Below the pieces are notes generated by a model. It was given only the letters and a program-made list of their open reading frames with translations. It did not search any database and was not told the origin of the DNA. Shown one piece after another: positions 45,238-55,418 of a stretch of 64,000 nucleotides of DNA. The position numbers were made by a program, and so were the translations under genes. Each line of letters begins with the position of its first letter. Position 1 is the stretch's first letter. Source of the DNA: Ypsolopha sequella (lineage: Eukaryota; Arthropoda; Insecta; Lepidoptera; Ypsolophidae); contig OW203986.1 in assembly GCA_934047225.1 (NCBI GenBank), positions 17,115,221 to 17,179,220 of the forward strand, written 5' to 3'.

Positions 45238-46790
45238 TTATATATATTTCTAGTCTTGCTTGTGTTTATGGTGACGCAAAGTTAAATTATAAATTAAATA
45301 ACTGGTAATTTGAATAACGTACCGCGTCGTCGTACCTTACTCAGTGATATAACGACGACATTTTCCAAGCATTTTATGTATAGGTCACAAAATAAAAGAA
45401 AAAAATTTTAGACACGCGAGTTCTTTCTTAGATAAAGTAGAAGATTCTATATTAGTTTAATCTAAATTTAAATTTCTTTATTGAAATATTGTCCTAGATG
45501 GAGCTAATTAAAACTTGCAAAAATTTACTTTTTAGCAACTCAAAAAGCTTTCAGCTACAATTTCGCCATTTGCTGCGATACTGATATAACCTCTTTCTTT
45601 AATCGAGTCATAAATAAAAGCTCTACTAATCCGGATGCATTCTTCGATAAGTACTTTGTAAATCCGTAAAAGAGCAGCTTTTATCTGTTGAACGGTTTAT
45701 CTTATCGCTCCGATAAAGGAAACATTACAACTAAATCAGTCGGTATTTAGACACACCCTGCAAAAATTTATCGCAAGCTCATCCTGTAGGTACCTATACG
45801 ATAAAAATAAATTCTTTTGTAATCGTAACTGCATTATATAAGGCACTTGGACAGTAATAAATAATTGTCATTGTTTTTGTTTCATGGAAATTGATAAGTT
45901 TTTTGAATCTGCTATGACCAGATGTTCCAGCTCTTCGATATGATTCGTCACCTTCCTCCACTGCCTGTTTGGCAGGATGTTTAATTTTGTGACCACGAGA
46001 AGCGCTCGCGCTAACATCATTCCGTCGTGTGCACAACGCAACGCATGCTGCCTCAGCCCACAGTTGTCAGCTGCCCCATTGCCGGCGCACACACACATTC
46101 CACAATAGAATGTTCTCGAAGATCCTCACTGCCAGTATAATTCCACAACTTTTGGAATGGTGTATGCGTGTGTCTGCCTGAGCGCATGTTCGTAAACGGT
46201 AAGCCGTCTATGTGTGGGTTGTTGTCATCGACGATTTGTTTGCTATGACTGTAATAAAACATATGACTGAAATTTAAACGTATGGTGTGACGTAACTTTG
46301 AGTAATTACGAGTATACTTGAATATTGATAAAATCTAAAGGTCAGAGGTAATGGGTTACTCCTACTTCTCTATCGATCGTCAACTATTAATAAATAAAAA
46401 AAATCAAGAAGCGTTATATGTGTACTTTTTCTAAAGCAGCACTTTGAATTATTACAAAAAAACCTAAATTAATATCAATCACTTTTACCTTTGATTACAG
46501 ATAATGCATGGGCCTGAATGAAAGACCAGAACAACATTCGCGACCTTCCTGACCTTCCTTCCTTGCGTCTATCGATGACGTCGAATGACGCGAAAAGCTC
46601 GACTGTGTGCGTGACGGAGGCGGGGCAGAGCTTACGGAGCATACACGCGTGGCACGCACCACATAGACCGAACATCCATGATCTTGGTCTTTCCCCAATA
46701 GCAATAGAGTGTATTTTTAATTGTTTATTTTAAATTCGATTTTGGGGCGCACGTGATGAGTAGCACGCGGCTCATTCATAAGGCTTACAA
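45238..46790. other. No gene seen; many overlapping frames at 45794-46733
   Basis: Several 65-80 codon frames overlap on both strands, none with a domain. 46030-46170 holds CA/TG-rich repeats. Confidence 0.35.
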
Positions 46791-47412
46791 TGGTCTAGGA
46801 GGCGCTGAACAAAAAAATAACTCATTTTGACATTTTGGAATTGGTTTGCTTCTATGTTATTTAAATCTAGTTTCAGTTACTTATGTCAACGTCTCGCTAG
46901 CTAAAGCTGTGCGTTTACCTAGAACGGGTCAAGTATAAGTTTGATGTCGTCTGGCGGCATGAAAGCAACGAGCAAACGGTATGTCATTTCAAATGCAGTA
47001 TATTTGGTGCGAGTACAGCAATATTAAAAAAAATCAGCCTTGTTATTATCACGTATATGAAGTTCCCCCTCTTGCTACTTCACATAGATTTAGCCTAGAG
47101 GAAGTGAAAAGATAAGTGAGTGAAGTTGCAATTGCACGTGATAATGACAGGGCCATCGAAATAATCGATGGACAGGGCTGATTTTTTATATGTTGCTGTA
47201 CACACACCAAATATACTGACAGACCGTTTATTCGTTGCTTTCATGCCGCCAGACAACATCAAACTTAGACTTGACCCGTTCTAGGTAAACGCAGCAGCTG
47301 CATTGACGTTGATAACACGTTGACATAAGAAACTGACACTAGATACTAACAGAGAAGCAAACCATTTCCGTGTCAAAATGAGTTATTTTTTTATTCAGCG
47401 CCTCCTAGACCA
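46791..47412. repeat. 622-bp foldback element
   Basis: Ends 'TGGTCTAGGAGGCGCTGAA' and complement. The arms continue through 'CATTTTGACA', 'CTAGAACGGGTCAAG' and 'GGCGGCATGAAAGCAACGA' to 'AAAAATCAGCC'. The centre is near 47100. Confidence 0.85.
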
Positions 47413-48749
47413 CAACCTAGATTGGCAGGGTGAGGGAAGCTGTGCAAAACTGCATTGATCAATATTTGCATTGACAGTTGGCATGTTAGTTTTTGTCTGG
47501 GTCTCTACGGTTTGTCTTGGGAAAGTTCTTGTTTGATGATTAAACATTGGGATTTTTTTGGGAAGGGTATACGGAAAGTCTTTACTATTAGAAGAACGAG
47601 AATATTAAATTTTAAAGATTTTTATATTTAAATTTTTAACGCTATGTTTTGAAACAATTCAGCTCATGGGAGTATTAGTTTCCACAAAATAAATTATGAG
47701 AAAATGATCGATAGAATGACTTGCATATGACAGTAACAGTAACAGAAACCTAGTATCCCTCAGCCAGGAACAGTACTGATCAGGTCCACCGGTACACCAC
47801 GGCCCACGGGTACGGTATTTATAAGGGGGTTATGCATCGAAATTTCGATGGGGTTATGACATGCTCTCAGCGGAGTGGTCACGAAAGTGATTATAATCAG
47901 CCGAGTTTTCACCCTTTAGCCAATAATGGATATAGCGGAAAGGTAGGATAGGGAAAAGCCATGAGCCATTTTTTTATCGTGTTTATATTATCGTGTGGTT
48001 AGTCGCCAACCTGGTGTCAAGAGTTTTGCAGGCCATACAGACACCTGATATGGCTTACCGACTAATATCTTTCGATATTCCTATGCCGAGAGAAGTGAAT
48101 ATATTCACGATAAATCAAAAATGTCCTAATCTCCAATAAAGGCGGTTAGCGGGTTAGCGTGGCTTCATGATGCCGCACACGTGTTGTGCTTAAATTGGGT
48201 GAGCGTGCGCCAAGCTCTCAAGGGGGAATACGACGCAAATAGAAATAAAATGACAAATTTTGGAAGATGTTGTTGCAATAATGGTTGCACAGTTATAAAA
48301 CAATATACCTATGTTCTTTTGTGTTCTAACATTTATGAAGTAAGTTTGAAAAAACCGCGTCAATTGTTTCATTTATTTATTGTAAAAAAATCTTTGGTAA
48401 CCCTCTATTTTAGACTTCTTATTGATTTTCTCTCGAGTATCGATTTCAAGATTTAGTTTTTTATATAAAATATGTTCGAATTATACCTAAGTAGTTTGAA
48501 CAAATCGTGTGTTTATTTCAACTAGAAGCAGAGTCATTTCATAAAATCTCCGTTTTTTGCGGCTCACGGCGGCGGCGAGGTGCTCAATCCCGGATCACGA
48601 AAATTAAGTGCTCAATTCAATCTCGGGTCACAAAATGATCCTTACTTTAAATATGCTCGTTATGGCTGTAAACTTTTTAAAGGAAATTAAAATAATTGTC
48701 ATTTTAATGTGCCATATTCACACGCCAGCTGCCCAATTACCATATTCTT
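47413..48749. other. No gene seen
   Basis: A 91-codon + frame at 48181-48456 overlaps an opposite one and shows no domain. 'GTGCTCAATCCCGG' / 'GTGCTCAATTCAATCTCGG' at 48580-48628 is a short imperfect tandem repeat. Confidence 0.35.
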
Positions 48750-49063
48750 TTTTTTTGTATTCTATTGCGGGCAGGGTAGAGTACAAATGGAGTGCTGCTG
48801 CACGTCAAACATGTCATTCCCGTAGGCGAAACGTGGCGTAATATTTTTTCCTTTTTTCATTAATATCCATATAAAGCACTCCTTGCATGCCCAATTTCAT
48901 AGGGCTAAAATAAATAGAGTTACCTTGATTATTTGATAATTTAACATGTAGGGAGTGCTACATATGGTAAGTCACAAAAAAAAAGTGTATATACCAAGTT
49001 TCGCCTACGAAAGTGACATGTTTGACGTTCAGAAGCACTGCATGCGCAGAATACGGTAAAAAG
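48750..49063. repeat. Foldback element with nested hairpin
   Basis: Outer arms share 'ACGTCAAACATGTCA' and 'GTAGGCGAAAC' with their inverted copies at 49001-49030. An inner hairpin pairs 'AAGCACTCC' (48876) with 'GGGAGTGCT' (48951). Confidence 0.65.
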
Positions 49064-49172
49064 GCCGCAGGTCGTAATGAGTTAAAGGATAAGAAAGGAA
49101 GCACTATGAAAAGATTCCGTAGTACATCCTTTCGTCCGTCTGTATGTCCTAGCCTCATAAATATTGATCCGT

Positions 49173-49334
49173 GGGTCTACCGCGTAGTTCTCATTTTCAT
49201 CAACATCAACTTGAGATTGAAATTTGTCGTGCGTGCGACGACACCCGCCTAACATGCCATCTTTTTTGCACGCGTTGAATTTCGCATGCATTTGCTTGAA
49301 GTTGATACAAATGAGAATTACGCGGTAGAGCCCC
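49173..49334. mobile_element. 162-bp MITE with TCTACCGCGTARTTCTCATT ends, copy 2
   Basis: Nearly identical to 35411-35572, with the same inverted termini. Generates a spurious 119-codon - frame at 49082-49441. Confidence 0.8.
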
Positions 49335-50275
49335 AGTTTAGAGTATCGACCTGAAAATTGGTACAAGTATATACACGTGTGCACACTAACAAAGGCCCTC
49401 CCGAGACAAGACCGGCTTAGATGTGAGGACCGCCAGTCCATGATTTAGATAATACAACATTTTATATATTTTTTTGTAATTTCTTGTGTGTCATTGTTTT
49501 ATCTCTGTGTGTAATTAATTCTTTCTCCACACAATGCGGCAAAATTCAAAATGGAAAAACATCAAAACTGTTAGTAGCTTTGGTGACATAAATAACTGAA
49601 GGATTTTTTTTCTCTAGTCGATGAAATTGGTCTCGAAATACACATACAGGTATTAAAGAGTATAAAAATATAATATTTATGCTATATTTACTGGAACAGA
49701 TGCCGAGCAACTACAAAAAAATTTATGCCCTTATCTCCGAAACTTATGGACAGAAAACAATGGAAAAATTATGTGTTTACAGGATAATATTCATTACGAA
49801 ATATGCTTTCAAAGCTCTAACGATGACGGCGCCCGCCAGCTGTTAATTACGTCAATAATATATAATACTTATGTAAATAAATATATTTTTATTATTACCT
49901 TTTCATAACTACTTACTTTATTTATAATTGCGGCAATTAATTAAACATGGATTATTAATGAAACCCCTAGCTTTATTGAAATCTATGAATCCAAATCACT
50001 AATAGAACACAGAATCGTAAAAAAAAAAGGTTTTTTTTCCCCCATATTTTTATCGGGAAAAGTTTCCAAATTGCGAATAAAATGGCTATCCTACGCGACT
50101 AGCCACCGGGCCCCAACCATCAATGAAAAACATTCCCGTACACCTGTGTACCACCTACCCCCGCCCGGCCCGCGGGCGCGATCGCCAGTCGCCGGCGCAC
50201 CGACGTCACGAGCGCATGCGCAAATACAATAAAAATGCAAATTTTCTCTCCCGCCGCGCAACTATTTTCGAGTCG
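49335..50275. other. No gene seen; GC-rich at 50150-50220
   Basis: 50150-50220 ('CGCCCGGCCCGCGGGCGCGA') precedes the transposase remnant and probably belongs to that element's 5' region. Confidence 0.4.
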
Positions 50276-50280
50276 TCACG

Positions 50281-51171
50281 ATGCCGATGTACTCTTCTCG
50301 CGAATATTACGAAATGGTGCGAGTGTACATCCTCAGTGGAGAAAATGGTTGGGGTATCGTGCCCCCTTATCTACACTCCGAGCGAGAACATTGTACGAAG
50401 AGGAGAGCATTCCTCGGCTTCGTGCTCAAGGACTTGTCAACGCCACGGTTCCACATCGTCAAACGATTTTAGCGGTAAACCAGCGGCTTGTGGTCAGTTT
50501 ACCGTGCCAAACCATGCATAAGGGGCTGGCGCGCCACGTCTGGCTATTGAGGTAGAAGATGCTGTGTTCGGCTTCTTTGAGCGGCACCCCCGAGCCAGTA
50601 CGCGAGACGCAGCTCAGCGGTTTGAAATTAACCAACCAACAGTGTGGAAATTGTTGCACTATGCTGGACTTCATGCATATCATTTTCAAACAGTGCAGCA
50701 TCTGCATGAGGCTGACGCGCAAAATCGTCGCACGTTTTGTGAGTGGTTCCTTCAGAACCAAAACAAAAACATTTTACGGACTGACGAGTCAATGTTTACA
50801 CGTGTGGGTCTGTACAATTGCCACAATGAACACTGGTGGTCGTACAGAAACCCACACATGATTCGCGAACATCACCATCAAGTGCGGTTCAGTGTTAATG
50901 TGTGGGCCGGTATTATTGGTGACAAAGTGCTTCAGACCTCACGCCCTGTGTTTTTTTTTTGTGGGGAGGAATCAAACGCCGCGTATACTCGGAGGAGTCT
51001 CAAAGCCGCGAAGAACTGAAAGACCGTATTATCAGTGCATTTAACGATGTAAAAAGTGACTTTGTAGTGCTGAGAAAACTGAGAAGGAATGCAGTGAAAC
51101 GTGCTAGACTCTGTTTAGAGAAACGGACTGCATTTCGAACAATTGCTGAAGTACAGCTAATGTTAGTTTAG
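50281..51171 (+). pseudogene. DUF4817/DDE transposase (Tc3-like), deleted and frameshifted
   Basis: Remnant of a widespread insect transposase. It starts 'MPMYSSREYYEMVRVYILSG' (DUF4817 helix-turn-helix), breaks frame by 50470, then resumes at about 50560: 'VFGFFERHPRASTRDAAQRF' and 'TVWKLLHYAGLHAYHFQTVQ'. The first catalytic Asp region is 'ILRTDESMFTRVGLYNCHNE', followed by 'VRFSVNVWAGIIGDKVL'. The segment that should carry the second and third acidic residues is deleted near 50940. The frame rejoins at 'WGGIKRRVYSEESQSREELK' and continues to 51171 with 'VLRKLRRNAVKRARLCLEKR'. Without the D/D pair it cannot be active. Confidence 0.85.
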
Positions 51172-51817
51172 GTATACAACTTCGTTGATTTCAATTACTT
51201 GTACATAAGTTGATTTCAATTTTTTAAGTACGCCTGAATACAGAAGTGACTAAGTACCTAACGATTTCGTAATTTAGGTACCTACTTGCTGTTTGTAAAT
51301 TATAAATCCTATTCAAAGCGCAATCTAAACAACTTCTGTATTTTGACGGTCCTAAGCCCGTAAAAGTATGAAGGGAAAATTGCAACTTATGATCGCTGAT
51401 TTCTCCTTTCAGAGCGGCATGCAAAACAAAAACGGTGTCTTTTGGTGGCTCGGATAAAGAATACTTACTTGTCGGCTCGCGACAAAGGGTAATTTGCCGA
51501 CAACGTTTGGAAGCCGGCCGGTCGTGGCGAGGCGAGGCGGTGACGCGCGTCACGTGTCTAGCTTGACAGTGATATGACAACGCTATTCGGTTTTTGTAGG
51601 AAAACTTTGACAGTCGATATCTTTTGTTTTTAGTATGAAACAAGACAAAAGTAACAAAACATATATTTTCTAATTCGAACATAGAATAGGTTTCTTGAAT
51701 ATAGCTAGAGGGATCATTATCAACCTGTATAGATATACAAACAAAAACAAAATACGACATATTTCAACTCCTTCAAGGAGTCGTCATCAGCTGAATAATG
51801 TAAATTCAAAATATATA
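51172..51817. other. No gene seen
   Basis: A 178-codon - frame (51224-51760) is the longest here but is low-complexity in places and lacks any domain; I treat it as chance. 51500-51560 is CpG-rich. Confidence 0.3.
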
Positions 51818-52090
51818 AGGTGACATTTGTTTAGACAACCAAACTCATACCGGGGGCTTGGTAAGAGACCAGTATCACGAATCAACAACACTTTTTGCTA
51901 ATTTCGCAAAATAATATGTTGACTTCTCATAGAAACTGACTCGGGGCTGGGCTTACGTTTGTAGAGAATACGAAAAATATAATTTACGAATTTCACAGTT
52001 TGAATAATATATGATAATGTCATAGAATATTGATACTGCGCACTTACAGAGTGTTCATTATGAATTTGGCTACACAAATAAATGTCACCT
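51818..52090. mobile_element. AGGTGAC-type MITE, copy 3
   Basis: Ends AGGTGACATTTGTTTAGACA and GTCACCT. Arms share 'CCAGTATCACGAATCAACAA' with other copies. TA precedes the left end; the right flank is TG. Confidence 0.72.
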
Positions 52091-52119
52091 TGTATATATT
52101 TTATGCATGTTCCTCGGAC

Positions 52120-52275
52120 ACTTGACCGTTATTTTTTACTAGCCTTAGTTGCCCGCTGGACTGACGATCGCTGAAGGACGTTGCGGGTGGCGGCTAGATG
52201 AGGATGACTGAGGACCGTCAAGAGTGGCGTAATATTGGGGAGGCCTATGTCCAGCAGTGGACGAATGCGGACTGA
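52120..52275 (+). repeat. RTE-type retroelement 3' end
   Basis: 'GTGGCGTAATATTGGGGAGG' then 'CCTATGTCCAGCAGTGGACG' and 'GGACTGATGGATGGAT' is the standard last-codon region and tail of lepidopteran RTE-like LINEs; it can be read 'EWRNIGEAYVQQWTNAD' plus stop. Confidence 0.65.
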
Positions 52276-52285
52276 TGGATGGATT

Positions 52286-52704
52286 AGTTTTAAGTTTAAA
52301 CGTCAGTCACTTAGCACAAAGTGCATAACTTTACTTTATATTTCTTGTTTAGAGGTTAAAAACTTTAAAACTTTCTGGTATGTGGCAGTTAACGTCGATA
52401 GTTCAATATTAGTGAGGTTTATAAAGAATGAGTTTGAAATTTAATCTGCAATTAGTCATGATCTGGTCAAAACAAATATAAAACAGCATTTTAAGTTGGT
52501 TCTGAGAAGATCATAACTAATTTTGTATACAATTTCAAACTCTTTCTTTATAAATCTCATTAATACTGAACTATTACTTTATATTCTCTGCTATTGGCGT
52601 CAAGTGGCACAGATCAAAAAGCTTTTCAATTTTAAATTTCTAAACAAGAAAAACAAAGTTAAGTTATGCACTTTGCGCTAAGCTACTGACGTTTAACCTT
52701 AAGC
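52286..52704. repeat. 420-bp foldback element
   Basis: Arms share 'GTTTAAACGTCAGT', 'TTAGCACAAAGTGCATAACT' and 'GAGGTTTATAAAGAATGAGT', inverted at 52536-52700. Centre at about 52490. Confidence 0.75.
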
Positions 52705-52943
52705 AAAAAGTTAAATAATTAAGGTACGTATACAATTTATTTACAAAGTTATGAATTTCCTACATTACATAAATAAATATATTTCATTTCATTTCATTGG
52801 GTTTATTTACACTGATGTTTAAACATTTACAAAAATTAATTTGGAATACGTACTTGTCAAAATATTTAATTCAGACGAAAATATAATTATTTAACTTTAA
52901 TATAAGAAATTAAAATAACATCGTTTTAAACTTTCATCTATAA

Positions 52944-53449
52944 TTAAGAGGATGGCATACCCTAGGAACTTTTTATATTACCCGTCCAGCACAAGAAGTC
53001 TAATGGCACCTTATTTGCTTTTGATAGAGGCGATTAATTATGTTGGCTCTTTGGCCTCTTTTTCTTGGACGCGTAATACTAGTGATCACGCAGCGAAACA
53101 ACAAATTGGTGTGTTTTTAGCTAATACTGAAATATTTTTTAGGGAAAAAAATATTGGATTTAGGTAAAATCCCTTCATATTTCTATTACCTATTTTATAT
53201 AAATAAAAAATCTAGTTGATCTCTTAACCGCGTTTTTGAAACGAACGTTTGAAAACCAAAAAAAAGAGGGTGGCAAACATATATATTTTTTTTTTGGCAA
53301 AAGTAATACATTGTTTATAGGTGGAATCCCTAGATAAAAGATCGATAAATCAAAAATATTTTCTTCAATATAAGGAAAGACCTAGTTTCTTCCAATGAAC
53401 CCTTGAAAACCTGGTGTTGTTGATGTTTTAGCGTCAGGTATCCACTTAA
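52944..53449 (+). mobile_element. TTAA family A MITE, copy 5
   Basis: 506 bp, TTAA at 52944-52947 and 53446-53449. Starts 'TTAAGAGGATGGCATACCC' and ends 'GCGTCAGGTATCCACTTAA'. Confidence 0.8.
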
Positions 53450-53453
53450 TGAT

Positions 53454-53880
53454 TTCCGACCACCCCGGAAGAAATTAATGGAGATCGTCGCGGCATCGTC
53501 TTTGGTCTGCCTGGCCGTCGATAGCCGTACCTGTATCAATCAGTTTGGTAGCAGACCGTGGAGGGCCAAACATGTGGTAGCAGAGCGGGGCTCTGTATCA
53601 TACATTTTAGTAGCAGAGCGTGGTGACTATGCTCCCGATAAGTCGAAGCATCGGCGTCTCTTGCCAAGACAATGCAAAAATTTTCGGAAATTGAGGAATC
53701 TCCCATGGTCCCTAGGGTGGCCACGGACCACGAGTGTGAGGCTGAACACTATGAGGCTGAATTCCGGTAGTTTCGTAACTAGGTTACCATTCACTGTATC
53801 TCCTCCAGTTCTAGGTCAGCGGGGCTCTGGGACCATAGCGTCACTATTCATCATTGTTCATTTTTACGGGGTGGTCGGAA
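53454..53880. mobile_element. 427-bp element with perfect TTCCGACCACCCCG ends
   Basis: 14-bp inverted termini (53454-53467, 53867-53880). Three 'GTAGCAGAgCGtGG'-type repeats are found inside (53549-53615). The 164-codon + frame across it has no domain. Flanked by an RTE-like tail 'GCCTTTGCCCAGCAGTGG' at 53911. Confidence 0.55.
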
Positions 53881-53904
53881 GTAGTGTAGGACTGCGTTGT
53901 GTGG

Positions 53905-53965
53905 TATCAACAAGGAGGCCTTTGCCCAGCAGTGGAAGACTTTACAGGCTACATAAAAAAAGTTT
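53905..53965 (+). repeat. RTE/SINE tail fragment
   Basis: 'GGCCTTTGCCCAGCAGTGGA' then 'GGCTACATAAAAAAAG' matches the tail class at 52234, with a short A-run. Confidence 0.5.
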
Positions 53966-54291
53966 AAATTAAGGATAAAAGTGTTTTTAATGCTTTCTTA
54001 TTTGAAGGACATAGCGATGGCAACGTCAGATGAACTCTGATCTGAATGACAAAGAAGGTCGATCAACAAATCAACTGCATGGTGGTGGTGTGATCCAAAC
54101 TCGGTCATTGTTTTCTAGGAAATATTGGCAAGTATTCCTAATAAACAAACTAGAAAAAACAAGTTCCAACTCCCATAGATATTTGTTGTTACACAAACGC
54201 TACATTGCATGCATTATATACGTTAGTTCTTGAATTAATTTTGAATTATTAGTGCATATCTTTCAGCTTCATTGTCATTGTCAAGATTGAT

Positions 54292-54473
54292 TGACATTTG
54301 TGTCGACTCGATGTAACACGAGTACGACTCAACCTATTTTGACAGGACTAGCCTCATTTTAAGGGTCCTGTCTTTGTTTTTTCTATACAGAAAGAAAAAG
54401 ACAGAACGTTTAAATTTAGTTTAGTCCTGTCAAATAAGTTAAAACGTGTTACACCGAATCGACACAAATGTCA
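54292..54473. mobile_element. 182-bp MITE with TGACATTTGTGTCGA ends
   Basis: Inverted termini TGACATTTGTGTCGACTCG / CGAATCGACACAAATGTCA. Core with 'CCTGTCTTTGTTTTTTCTAT'. Split and partial copies are at 9739-10701 and 1585-1665. Confidence 0.75.
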
Positions 54474-55418
54474 CTACTATATTGTCTCCCAAAAGGAAAC
54501 CATAGCTCTTTTGAAATGTGCCTTTTAACGATTTCGTTAAAGTGTGAAAAGCGCCAATAAAATAGACAACATCAATGAGAAACCCAACTTGATCGTTGTT
54601 CTTAGATAAATTTTAAACAAAGTACATCGTACTATACTAAATTTGGCAAAGTTCACTTAAAATTATTTTTTATTTATAACTGTCGTATTTTAAAGGCTGT
54701 TAGGAAAATCGATTATATCATACTGATGAAAGACTAAATCAGGAGTAGAAACATCTGCCGTCAATGACTAGCCGCGTCATAATCGTAATAAATATTATAA
54801 GTAGACACCAAAGTGTCGACGAATACGCAAGTTATATTACAGGTGTAATACGAAATTCAAGGTGGTGTGGGTAAAACACACACTAAAGCTGAAGCACCCA
54901 CACATGCAAGCTACAGCAACACGGACACGAAGGGAGGCGAGCGGGGCGCGCGGGACGAAGTAGCCGACCACTTTCCTATAAAACACTGCGCTGCCATCTG
55001 CAAGTTTTAATAGATAACTTGAACTCGGTAACGCGCTGCCAACAAATTTGCTTGTTGAGCAGATTTGAAAAGTTGATTGTTGTGCTTCCTTGAAGGACCG
55101 CGCGAGATACAAACCTGAATGAAACGGTTCAAATCTAATAAATAAATACCGCATTCGTAATCGTATGATTGAAATGTGTAAAGAACTATAAATGGACTAA
55201 GACTATTGCAACAGAAGTGGTGTGTGTTGCTTGCTAGTGACACCCGCGATCCTGGATTATAAAGAACTTCTACGAAAGTTCAGAAAACATTTTAAGATTC
55301 AAAGTGTTTACAACTTTAGACATTATCATTTTGATGTGCCCTGACGTCGAGTATTGGTGACCCAGCCTGAGGCTTTATTGCCGAGTTTCCGGTCCTCTGA
55401 ACAGAAGAAGGCTTCAAG
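54474..55418 (+). promoter_or_regulatory. Upstream region and probable 5' UTR of Tret1
   Basis: No other gene lies here. A TATA-like TTATAAAG (55257-55264), about 155 bp before the ATG, could set a start site near 55285-55290. 54930-54960 is GC-rich. The 105-codon - frame at 54837-55154 shows no domain. The placement is a guess. Confidence 0.25.

Noticed and set aside
49082..49441. 119-codon - strand ORF
   Set aside because: Mostly the MITE at 49173-49334; the same false peptide appears in the MITE copy at 35411-35572.
51224..51760. 178-codon - strand ORF
   Set aside because: Longest unexplained frame, but no domain, uneven composition, and it spans a CpG-rich patch and AT-rich flanks without splice or start context.
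53478..53972. 164-codon + strand ORF
   Set aside because: It runs across an inverted-repeat element and into a retroelement tail, so it crosses unrelated units.
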